64,000 nucleotides of DNA from Oceanospirillales bacterium (GTDB taxonomy: Bacteria > Pseudomonadota > Gammaproteobacteria > Pseudomonadales > Endozoicomonadaceae): assembly GCA_004762125.1 (NCBI GenBank), contig SIHQ01000006.1, positions 1-64,000 on the forward strand, written 5' to 3'. The notes under the pieces are model-generated. The model worked only from the letters and a program-made list of their open reading frames with translations. It did not search any database and was not told where the DNA came from. The stretch's first letter is position 1. Every line of letters begins with the position of its first letter. Below, one piece after another: positions 53,693 to 61,197 of the stretch. Made by a program: the position numbers and the translations under genes.

Positions 53693-54070
53693 CTATTTAT
53701 CGCAACTCTTGCATTCTTTAATCCAACGCCCTTCCCTTTTCAAGCGAACTTTAGTAATCCTGTCATAACACCATTTAAGAACTTGTTTGATGACAGGCAA
53801 ACCAATAAGCCAACCAAAATACTTCCAACGGGGCAAATTCCTCAACAGCAGAGCATAACTGTCAATACTGGTAAGAATTCGGCCATCGTCTGTTTTAGTA
53901 TGAAGTTCCAGCAAGGCTTTTCGTGGGTCGATGCCATGACTCAACAACAGCTCATCATTATCGGTAATATCAAGCCACTCAACTTCATACTCAAAAGCGG
54001 CCTTTTTCCATTTGGCCACTTCATTAACACAAAGCGGGCATTGCCCATCGAAATAAACGGTAATAGTCAT
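53693..54070 (-). CDS. DCC-family thiol-disulfide oxidoreductase-like protein (DUF393)
   Basis: A 125-aa protein with the DCC motif DGQCPLC near the N-terminus (YFDGQCPLCVNEVAKWKK) and a C-terminal Cys-x2-Cys (KECKSC). The family has a thioredoxin-like fold and a probable redox role, often predicted without a known partner. The start has an AGGAG ribosome site; a GTG one codon earlier is the alternative. It follows the PP2C-like fragment without a gap. Confidence 0.85.
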   Translation of the reverse strand: MTITVYFDGQCPLCVNEVAKWKKAAFEYEVEWLDITDNDELLLSHGIDPRKALLELHTKTDDGRILTSIDSYALLLRNLPRWKYFGWLIGLPVIKQVLKWCYDRITKVRLKREGRWIKECKSCDK

Positions 54071-54072
54071 CA

Positions 54073-54297
54073 CTACTCTCCTGTAGGAAGCTTGCTTGAT
54101 ACTACTACAATCACTGCGGTGACATTTTCCCAGCTTCCAAGATTGTTTACTTCCTGAACCATAGCATTAGTCAATTTTCCTGAGTCCGCTCCAGGATCTT
54201 CATGACACAGTTGAATCAACTTGTTCGCTACCCTTTGCGAGGTAAATACTGAGTAGAGCTCTTGCATGTTTGCTCTGAGGGTTCGATGGACATTCAT
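54073..54297 (-). pseudogene. C-terminal fragment resembling a PP2C-type protein phosphatase
   Basis: The 74-codon frame ends NNLGSWENVTAVIVVVSSKL, like the end of PP2C Ser/Thr phosphatases where a (S/G)xxDNxTxxVV motif supplies a metal ligand (Glu-Asn here instead of Asp-Asn). The catalytic core that would precede it is missing, and the reading frame begins almost at the divergent small gene, so I call it a truncated remnant. It could be a short independent gene translationally coupled to the DCC gene. Confidence 0.45.
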
Positions 54298-54752
54298 CCG
54301 AGTAAGTCTGAAGAAAAGTATCAGCTAACTCTAAAAGAGCAAAAAACAGAGAATTTTGTAGAATCCAGCGAACGGATCAACGTCCTGTTAATGATGAAAC
54401 TTAGCGGTGAATACAAGCAATACATTCAACTCTATTGCTTTGAAAAACGATTCTGCACCATTATCAAGTTTGATATGATCTTGCCTTACTGCCAGATTTA
54501 TTTGAGATATAGAAAAAGAATAGAAAAAGAATAGAAAAAGAATTGCCTGCTAACCGTTTACCTTTTGAGCCAGCGCCGCTTCATATCAAGTTTAATAGCG
54601 AATATCAAACCATATCGGCTGTTTCAGAAGATGAACTTAAATCACTGATGCGTTTATTTTTTGTAGCACTCAAAAAGAGAAAAGCTCCTGATATCAGAAG
54701 CTTCCTACTCTCCGAAACTTTTTGCGAGGTAGATCAGAAAATCATCTATTAA
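54286..54752 (+). pseudogene. Small gene split by an 11-bp tandem repeat (possibly phase-variable)
   Basis: The first part runs from ATG 54286 (GAGG ribosome site five bases upstream) to a TAG at 54532-54534. That stop lies in three perfect copies of TAGAAAAAGAA (54510-54542). With only two copies the frame continues without interruption into a second segment (54543-54752) to give about 149 aa: the joined sequence reads RKRIEKELPANRLPFEP. Both halves have similar character, Lys/Glu-rich with Leu/Phe, and no family is recognised. Either an inactivated gene or one switched by repeat number. Confidence 0.5.
54510..54542 (+). repeat. Three tandem copies of an 11-bp unit
   Basis: TAGAAAAAGAA at 54510-54520, 54521-54531 and 54532-54542, exact. 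Eleven is not a multiple of three, so gain or loss of a unit shifts the reading frame. Confidence 0.95.
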
Positions 54753-54757
54753 ATCGA

Positions 54758-55885
54758 TCAAGCCTCTTCCAGCAACTCATTCAAGCTGGTCATCGTGTCT
54801 ACATATTCCACCAGCATCCGCTCAACCACACGGCGGCTTGAATCCAGATGATTCAACTGACCTACTACTTGGCCTACAGGATTAAACGCTACCTTCTGAC
54901 AATCATTCTTCGAGGCATAATGTGCCGTACGACGAATACCATCTGCTGTTACCAGACCCTGCAAAGGCATGCCCAGTGGATCAGGGTTTTCAGGGTTTTC
55001 CCAGGCTTCAGTCCAGTCATTCTTCAGCATACGACAAGGCTTACCTGTCCAGCTGCGTGAACGAATCGTATCTTCTGACGTCGCTTTCAACAGGGATTCT
55101 TTTTGAGCCGGCTCAAGATGACCTTCTTCCACAGTCAACCAAAGAGAACCACTCCAAACACCTTGGGCTCCGAGACACATGGCCGCAGCCATCTGACGAC
55201 CATTACCGACACCACCGGCAGCCAATACAGGGGTATCACCCACCGCATCCACAATCTGTGGCCACAGTACAATAGAGCCGACATCACCGGTATGACCACC
55301 ACCTTCACCACCTTGAGCAACGATAAAGTCGAGACCTGCCGCTTTATGAGCCACAGCCTGTTTAACACGGCCACACAGCGCACCAATCAAACGACCTGTA
55401 CTTTGCACCTGCTTGATGATGTGAGCAGGAGGCGTACCCAATGCATTTGCAATCAACTTACATTTCGGATGTTCCAATGCGACGTTGATCAGCTGTTGGG
55501 CAATCGCCTCATTCCAGCCAAATAATCCCATTTCGTCGTCTTTGTCAGGCCACAACGGTACGCCATGATCTGCCAGCAACTTTGCCGCAAAGTCATGATG
55601 CTCCTGAGGGACCCTCTTTTTCAGCATGGTTTCCAGTTTTTCGGGGTCGTTTTCTCCCATGCCTTCATATTTCTGAGGAATAACAACATCCACACCATAA
55701 GGCAGGTCGCCAATATGGGCATCAATCCATTCCAGATCCTGTTGCAGCTGTTCTGGTGTATGACCAACAGCACCAAGAACACCCAACCCACCCGCTTTAC
55801 TTACAGCGACAACAACGTCACGGCAGTGAGTAAACGCAAAGATGGGCGTTTCAATTTCAAGTTTTTTACAGATTTCCGTACGCAT
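54758..55885 (-). CDS. ipdC: IpdC-like flavoenzyme of the nitronate monooxygenase family
   Basis: A 375-aa FMN-dependent protein of the 2-nitropropane dioxygenase/NMO fold: IETPIFAFTHCRDVVVAVSKAGGLGVLG at the start, FIVAQGGEGGGHTGDVG and VLAAGGVGNGRQMAAAMCLGAQGVWSGS for flavin binding. As recalled, M. tuberculosis IpdC (Rv3553) begins very similarly and shares TVRSRS-type and GKP-MLK regions. IpdC acts in C/D-ring degradation of steroids. The start at ATG 55885 is chosen over a longer frame to 55975. It follows the nitroreductase gene by 82 bases. A general nitronate monooxygenase is the alternative. Confidence 0.78.
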   Translation of the reverse strand: MRTEICKKLEIETPIFAFTHCRDVVVAVSKAGGLGVLGAVGHTPEQLQQDLEWIDAHIGDLPYGVDVVIPQKYEGMGENDPEKLETMLKKRVPQEHHDFAAKLLADHGVPLWPDKDDEMGLFGWNEAIAQQLINVALEHPKCKLIANALGTPPAHIIKQVQSTGRLIGALCGRVKQAVAHKAAGLDFIVAQGGEGGGHTGDVGSIVLWPQIVDAVGDTPVLAAGGVGNGRQMAAAMCLGAQGVWSGSLWLTVEEGHLEPAQKESLLKATSEDTIRSRSWTGKPCRMLKNDWTEAWENPENPDPLGMPLQGLVTADGIRRTAHYASKNDCQKVAFNPVGQVVGQLNHLDSSRRVVERMLVEYVDTMTSLNELLEEA

Positions 55886-55967
55886 AAGAGTCCTGCTCTG
55901 TTTTTTATTATTATCTATTCTGAAAATACAGCTACTGATGAGCAGCCTTTTCTGTTCATGGTGCTTG

Positions 55968-56645
55968 TCAGTCAAAAAACTGAACGCACTCGTTTAATTC
56001 TGCACGCGGTGTACGGCAGTTATTCGCTGGATGCTGTTTATCTTCATACCCAAAGGACATTCCGAAGAGCAGTCGCATGGAATTGTCTATGTTCAATTCC
56101 TGTCTGACCGTATCGCAGGTAAAACTCAGAGCCGTCTGTGGACAACTGGCCAAGCCATGAGCAGACAGTGATAGCATCAGAGTTTGTGCATACATACCGA
56201 GATCAGCGGCTTCTCTCAGACCGAAATGTTCGGGTAGAAACAGGAATGCGGCGTGAGGGGCATCAAAGAAATCAAAATTGCGAAGAAAAGCCTGATGCCT
56301 TCCAGCCTTGTCGTTGCGTTCAAGATCCATAGCGCCATAAAGCGTTGTTGCAGCACCTATCTGTCGATCCCTATGAACACCTTTGTATTCACCGGTATAG
56401 GGAAAATCCATTTGATAGTGATTGTTCTGCAACTGCTCATGAAACAAACCGGACAGTTTTCTGCATTGCTCACCACTGACCACGGCGACCTGCCATGGCT
56501 GAGTATTGCAATTGGAAGGAGCTCGTTGAGCCTGTGAAAAAACAGTCTCCAGAAGACGACGGTCAATCTGCTGATCAGTGAACGCACGAACAGAGCGACG
56601 GTCATCAATGACTTGAGCAAAGGCACTGGCTCGGGAATCAGACAT
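55968..56645 (-). CDS. Nitroreductase-family flavoprotein
   Basis: A 225-aa nitroreductase: N-terminal IDDRRSVRAFTDQQID, the APSNCNTQPW FMN-contact motif, and the GLASCPQTALSF region, typical of BluB/NfsA-like proteins. It transfers hydride from NAD(P)H to quinones, nitro compounds or enones. It is co-directional with the IpdC-like gene, and the steroid operator lies 116 bases before its start, so a reduction in steroid degradation is likely, though I know no established steroid role. Confidence 0.85.
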   Translation of the reverse strand: MSDSRASAFAQVIDDRRSVRAFTDQQIDRRLLETVFSQAQRAPSNCNTQPWQVAVVSGEQCRKLSGLFHEQLQNNHYQMDFPYTGEYKGVHRDRQIGAATTLYGAMDLERNDKAGRHQAFLRNFDFFDAPHAAFLFLPEHFGLREAADLGMYAQTLMLSLSAHGLASCPQTALSFTCDTVRQELNIDNSMRLLFGMSFGYEDKQHPANNCRTPRAELNECVQFFD

Positions 56646-57189
56646 ACATTCAATAGAGACTCTTTAATTGAAGTCTCATGGCCCCTTATTTTTTGTTCTT
56701 AATGGCTTATATATACGGTTTTTTGTTATCCACACCATGTAATCAAACGGCTAAACAGACATCGTTCAAATAGACGATGAGTTGATGACCAGAAAAAAGA
56801 TGAAGAAGGGTTACTCAGACTTTATATGCAGGTACACCACCGTTAAAGAAAGATCGACATATCAGTAGATACGTGACTCTTCCTCCTGATTTTTACGACA
56901 TTAATTAATCAGCAACAACGGAGAACAGTCGTAATTTTCTTGACCTGCTCATTCCTCAACCAAATAAAAGTAATTCATATCCGAATTATTTTTACAATGA
57001 AATATCAACTAGTTAGTTAGGGGTAGGAACTAAGTAAAAAAAGTTGTTTAGATTGCATAAGATCAGATAGATTAAGTCATATGAGTTAAGCTGCTAATGA
57101 CTGATTATAAAAAAGAAGTAAGTCTCACACTGACAGCTGAGCTATGAATGCGAGCACCAACGTCGTAAAAAAAAAATAAGGCAGGCGGT
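56646..57189. other. Intergenic region between nitroreductase and P450 genes
   Basis: A 544-base region with promoters for the two divergent units. It holds the steroid operator at 56761-56778 and A/T-rich tracts (56940-57120). No frame with a ribosome site was seen. Confidence 0.5.
56761..56778. promoter_or_regulatory. Steroid-regulon operator copy 4 (predicted)
   Basis: ATCGTTCAAATAGACGAT, 116 bases before the nitroreductase-ipdC unit and 412 before the P450 gene. One base different from copy 3. It is more naturally placed for the nitroreductase unit. Confidence 0.65.
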
Positions 57190-58569
57190 ATGGCTACTAC
57201 ATCGACACTTGATTCCTCCTATCTGGAAGAACCCATCAATAACGACCTTTCCCACGTTCCTGGTGACCTCGGGTTACCGGTCGTAGGTAAAACATTTCCT
57301 CTACTGGATGATTACTATGGTCTGATGGATGACATGTACAAAAAATATGGCCCTGTTTTTAAAATAGGTCAAATTGGTATGGCCACAGTTACCTGTGTCG
57401 GTGCTGAAGCCAACAAGCAGATTCTGCTTGATTCTGGCAAGAATTTTTCCAATCTGAAAGGCTATGAACCCAGTCTGGGAGAGTTCTATGAAGGAGGCCT
57501 GCTACTACAGGACTTCGCTGATCATAAAGCTCAACGTCGTATGTTCCAGACCGCCTTCAAGTTCGACACTATGCAGAGCTACACCGAAACTCTGAACACC
57601 ATTGTTCGTGAGAATCTGGCCAAATGGGACAAAATCGACGATTTCCTGTTCTTCCCGAATGTTAAAGAGATGCTGCTGGATATCGGCGCACAACTGTTTC
57701 TGGGTATTACTAATTTCAAAGGTGAAGAAGCGAAAAAGATCTCTAATATCTTTATCGAAATCACCGAAGGAATGGTCGGCCTGATTCGTGTTGACTCTCC
57801 TGCTCTGCCCTTTACCAAATGGCGCAAAGGCAAGGTAGCCATGCGCAATATGCAGAGTTATCTGATCGGCAAGATTGAGGAACGTCGTGAAGGCGACGGT
57901 ACTGATATGTTCAGTATCATCTGCCGTGAGAAGGATGAAGATGGCAACTACTTCAGCGATGATATGATTGCCAAGCACATCAACTTCCTGTTGTTTGGTG
58001 CCCACGATACAACCACATCGAACCTTTGCTACATCATGCAAATGCTGGCTGAAAACCGATCCTTCCTCGAACGCGCTAGAAAGCAGTCACAGGAACTGGG
58101 TAAGGCACAACTGAACTTTGATGACCTGAAAGGTATGACCGAACTGGATAACATCCAGAACGAATCTCTGCGAATGTATCCACCGGTCATGATGTATTCC
58201 CGTCGCACAGTGAATGACGTAGAAGTCTGTGACGTTAAGATACCGGCCAACACCATCATTAACCTGCCACCTCAGTACGTACACTTCATGCCTGAATTCT
58301 GGGACAAGCCTGAACAGTTTGATCCGGATCGCTTCACACCAGAGCGTGCTGAGCACAAGCGTCACTCTCACAGCTTTGTACCTTTTGGCGGTGGTGCTCA
58401 CAAGTGCTTGGGAATGAACTTTGCGCAAATGTTAGTGAAATCCATCATGCACCAGATTTTGTTGAAGTATGACTGGAATGTTCCTGCCGGTTATAAACCG
58501 AAGCAGCAGACTTTCCCAATGCCAAAGCAAGCAGATGATCTTCCTTTAACCCTGAAAGCTATATCTTAA
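57190..58569 (+). CDS. Cytochrome P450
   Basis: A 459-aa soluble P450 without a membrane anchor. Heme ligand Cys406 is in FVPFGGGAHKCLGMNFA, the I-helix oxygen-binding motif is GAHDTTT, and the ExxR motif is ESLR in a PPVMMYSRRT context. The heme-binding PFGGGAHKC form recalls CYP51/CYP26/CYP120-type enzymes, which act on sterols and retinoids, more than the actinobacterial CYP125 group; assignment to a named subfamily is not possible by eye. A side-chain or ring hydroxylation of a sterol is suggested by the surroundings. No ferredoxin gene adjoins it. Confidence 0.9.
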   Translation: MATTSTLDSSYLEEPINNDLSHVPGDLGLPVVGKTFPLLDDYYGLMDDMYKKYGPVFKIGQIGMATVTCVGAEANKQILLDSGKNFSNLKGYEPSLGEFYEGGLLLQDFADHKAQRRMFQTAFKFDTMQSYTETLNTIVRENLAKWDKIDDFLFFPNVKEMLLDIGAQLFLGITNFKGEEAKKISNIFIEITEGMVGLIRVDSPALPFTKWRKGKVAMRNMQSYLIGKIEERREGDGTDMFSIICREKDEDGNYFSDDMIAKHINFLLFGAHDTTTSNLCYIMQMLAENRSFLERARKQSQELGKAQLNFDDLKGMTELDNIQNESLRMYPPVMMYSRRTVNDVEVCDVKIPANTIINLPPQYVHFMPEFWDKPEQFDPDRFTPERAEHKRHSHSFVPFGGGAHKCLGMNFAQMLVKSIMHQILLKYDWNVPAGYKPKQQTFPMPKQADDLPLTLKAIS

Positions 58570-58607
58570 AAGCTATATCTTAAAAATTTTGTTCTAAAAG
58601 CTCCGCT

Positions 58608-58631
58608 AGCTGCATGGTTTTCCATGCAGCT
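58608..58631 (+). terminator. Terminator between P450 and GST genes
   Basis: AGCTGCATGG and CCATGCAGCT form a perfect 10-bp stem with a TTTT loop, 39 bases after the P450 stop and between two convergent genes. It follows a 14-bp tandem duplication at the P450 stop (58555-58582). Confidence 0.75.
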
Positions 58632-58652
58632 ATTCTCACTCTCTTACGCCAG

Positions 58653-59393
58653 CTATGCTTCCATCTCCACAGCCCCACTGATTCTTCTTTCTTCAGTCCG
58701 AATCACCGGTTGATCCGTGAATTCCTGAACCCGTTTCATCCAGCCAATAACTCTTGGGTAATCAGGTAGCATGTCTGCAACTTCAGCAGCGTCTTTCAAG
58801 CAATTGAACATGGCATAGACCGACATATCCGCTAGAGTAAAACGGTCTGCGACCAGCCACTGACTGCTTATCAGCAACTTATCCACAGCTTGAAAATGCC
58901 TGTTGATATCAATAACCAACTGTTCAATGTGTTTTCGTCCAACCCCCTGAGTACCAGTAATTTTCAGAATAGCTTTTGGCATCATTTTTGAAAGAATCCA
59001 ATGCATCAAACCAGTGTGATTAGCCAACAGTCTCGGGATGTTCTTGATACCGTTATGCGCCAAGCCAAAACGCATATGCATTTCATAGAAATACAGGCTT
59101 TCATCAGCCCAGTCTTCTAATACATGTACCATGGCCTGTTGCTCTGGTTCAGCTGGAATAACACTGCGCTCAGGAAACTCTCGGTCCAGAAAATAGACAA
59201 TATCGGTCGAATCCTGAACTATCTGTCCATTATATTCTATACAAGGGAGTTTGCCGGTAGGGCTGACTCTTTTTATCCGTTTGTCACCCAACGGGTATTC
59301 AACCACTCGATAATCAGAAATTCCTTTGTAGTGCAAGGTTCTGACTATTTTTTCATTAAAGGGCGACAGCGCAAGCTGGTGTATTGTTATCAT
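58653..59393 (-). CDS. Glutathione S-transferase family protein
   Basis: A 246-aa GST with thioredoxin-like N-domain (SPFNEKIVRTLHYKGISDYRVVEYPL, GKLPCIEYNG, Asp-Ser-Thr glutathione contact in VQDSTDIVYFLD) and a helical C-domain with WLVADRFTLADMSVYAMF. The start was chosen at ATG 59393, where the AGAAGGA sequence gives a reasonable ribosome site; longer alternatives overlap the next fragment. It is convergent with the P450 gene. Substrate unknown; an isomerase or detoxification role in aromatic or steroid metabolism is possible. Confidence 0.83.
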   Translation of the reverse strand: MITIHQLALSPFNEKIVRTLHYKGISDYRVVEYPLGDKRIKRVSPTGKLPCIEYNGQIVQDSTDIVYFLDREFPERSVIPAEPEQQAMVHVLEDWADESLYFYEMHMRFGLAHNGIKNIPRLLANHTGLMHWILSKMMPKAILKITGTQGVGRKHIEQLVIDINRHFQAVDKLLISSQWLVADRFTLADMSVYAMFNCLKDAAEVADMLPDYPRVIGWMKRVQEFTDQPVIRTEERRISGAVEMEA

Positions 59394-59410
59394 TTCCATT
59401 CCTTCTCTCT

Positions 59411-59806
59411 TCACCAAACTGCTTTGCTGGTAAGACTGTCAGCAAGACGAGTTGGCAGCCAGCGTGTCAATAATGGCATCACTCTGGCCATTGCAGTGAC
59501 TTTATAACGAGCTTTGGGTTTTCTCGCTTCCACGGCCCTGACAATGGTTCTGGCAACATCCTGTGCGGTTCCCTCGATAGCCGAATTATCTTTCGGGCTG
59601 GCTTCCAGTGCTGTCATTCGCCGATGATAAGGGTTGTCCGGGTTATCTCTCCAGCTGTACTCAGCTTCGTCTCTGGCTACTTGTCCAAGGTTGGTATTAA
59701 TCCAGCCCGGCTCAATCAGCACAACATCAATATTGCAATCTTTCAGCTCCATTCGAAGTGTATCGCTGAACCCTTCCACCGCATACTTAGATGCACAATA
59801 AATGAT
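59411..59806 (-). pseudogene. C-terminal half of a short-chain dehydrogenase, truncated
   Basis: Starts inside the gene with IIYCASKYAVEGFSDTLRMEL, containing the catalytic Tyr-x3-Lys, and runs to a normal C-terminus. The cofactor-binding N-terminal half (about 150 residues) is absent: at about 59800 the sequence switches to an aldehyde dehydrogenase fragment on the other strand. It therefore cannot be an active SDR. It lies just upstream of the GST gene, possibly once in one operon with it. Confidence 0.85.
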
Positions 59807-60046
59807 ATGGCGATTACTTATGGAGCGCCTGAAGCTCCCTTTGGCGGTAGAAAGAACAGCGGTGTTGGCCAGGTTAACGGAGAGACAGGCTTAAAAGGTT
59901 ATTGCCACGTAATGCCGATCATCATTGATCGCTTTGGTGGCAAGGAGATGCCATCCGGTTACCCATACACTGAAGAAAAAATAGACGGACTAAAGAAGGT
60001 TATGAACTTTCTATGGCGTAATCCTATTGGCCGACTGTTTTCCTGA
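59798..60046 (+). pseudogene. C-terminal end of an aldehyde dehydrogenase, truncated
   Basis: Reads INDMAITYGAPEAPFGGRKNSG and VGQVNGETGLKGYCHVMPIIIDRFGG, the C-terminal part of an aldehyde dehydrogenase, ending with a normal stop and an intrinsic terminator. The N-terminal ~400 residues, including the catalytic Cys and Glu, are missing. The break coincides with that of the truncated SDR on the other strand, marking a deletion or inversion scar at about 59798-59806. Confidence 0.85.
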
Positions 60047-60083
60047 TGACTGTTTCATAACGGTAACAGAACACTTACTTCTC

Positions 60084-60123
60084 AGCCAAAGATTCGTATA
60101 GATATGAATCTTTGGCTTTTTTA
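60084..60123 (+). terminator. Intrinsic terminator after the aldehyde dehydrogenase remnant
   Basis: AGCCAAAGATTC (60084-60095) and GAATCTTTGGCT (60106-60117) form a perfect 12-bp stem followed by TTTTTTAT. It shows that the aldehyde dehydrogenase fragment retains its native 3' end. Confidence 0.9.
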
Positions 60124-60205
60124 TAATGAAAATTCAGATTAAAACTCACCCTCTCCATTAAAAATAGAAAAATAACAAACATTCATAGTTTTAAAAAACC
60201 AACCA

Positions 60206-60463
60206 TTAACTTGCCAGCATTCCAAGAACGTATACAACGACAAGAGTGTAGGAAAAAGACAACGCCAAGCCAATATTTCTCAACAGCGCCAATCGTGTTA
60301 ACGCTCTTACATTTTCAGTACCCAGTCTGCGACGCTGGACAACAGTTGTACCTATCAAACCACCACCAATCATGAAGGTGACCAGTGAAGCAGGGCCGAG
60401 GAAAATACAAAGAAAAATGTTGGCAATAAACACAACCGCGGGAATAACTACATTCAAATTCAC
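60206..60463 (-). CDS. Small membrane protein, unknown function
   Basis: An 85-aa protein with two hydrophobic segments (residues about 4-38 and 61-84) separated by a basic/polar stretch (VQRRRLGTENVRALTRLA), likely spanning the inner membrane twice. A GAGATA sequence precedes the ATG as a weak ribosome site. No family recognised and no operon partner. Confidence 0.55.
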   Translation of the reverse strand: MNLNVVIPAVVFIANIFLCIFLGPASLVTFMIGGGLIGTTVVQRRRLGTENVRALTRLALLRNIGLALSFSYTLVVVYVLGMLAS

Positions 60464-60683
60464 AGTGGCCTATCTCTTTTATTGTTATTGTTACTATACG
60501 ACGATCTTAGCTGAATAGAGACTTCAATGCATTCCTTGCACCAGTAAAAACCCACTCTACTTTTAGCTAATTGCAATATCACCCAGCCATAAAATCCTCT
60601 CATAATTCAGCAGATTATCCCGGTAACTTCTACACATTCCTCCCACTCTTTTCTAAAGAAGAATTTATCATTATTTATACCCG

Positions 60684-60989
60684 TTACAGAAGCTTATCGA
60701 TAATCCTTACTGTCACAACAAAACCTTTTATTGCCTCTGTTTTACTCATGCAGTGTGCTGCTGTTTCAATGTTTTCCAGTGATATACCCTTACAAGCACG
60801 AGTCACATAGGGAAATAAGCGATGCTCTATTGAATTATACTTGGAACTGTACTGTGGATAGTGTTCGATCCCGATTTCCACACCTAGACGATTAGACAAG
60901 GCCTGTAGATCTTCTTTGATAATATACGTCAGTGTGCTAGTAGGGGCATCTTTATAAGCCTTGTATTCGAGGTAACTTTCATCCTGAAA
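60684..60989 (-). pseudogene. Transposase remnant (ISAzo13-like), C-terminal part
   Basis: A 102-codon minus-strand frame with GVEIGIEHYPQYSSKYNSIEHRLFPYV, resembling the HYPPxxSKxNxIEHRLF block of ISAzo13-family DDE transposases, and a typical KGFVVTV end. The start is missing and the earlier DDE residues are not present, so it is a decayed fragment. It lies between the small membrane protein gene and the secreted protein gene. No terminal inverted repeats were found. Confidence 0.7.
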
Positions 60990-61197
60990 TCATGGTCGAA
61001 AGATCCAATAGAAGCAGGCTCATTTCATATTGGAAGAGACTCATTCTTTCCATCTGTCATTTTCACGTCTATGCTTTTTTCTGCCGTCTCAACAGACAAA
61101 TAGTCATTGAGCATCTCCCGACGCATTGTTAACTCCAGCAACCACAAATTGCTTGCTTGGACTCCCTCACTGGTTTCTAACCTACTGAGTAAACATC
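60990..61197. other. Intergenic stretch upstream of the secreted protein gene
   Basis: A 208-base stretch, probably containing the promoter of the 61198 gene. Minus-strand reading gives a short frame with MRREMLNDYLSVETAEKS, interrupted by stops, perhaps more of the transposon remnant. Nothing else seen. Confidence 0.35.

Noticed and set aside
57190-58569. Assignment of the P450 to the CYP125 cholesterol side-chain family
   Set aside because: The heme-binding and N-terminal sequences look more like CYP51/CYP120-type proteins, and I cannot align enough positions to CYP125.
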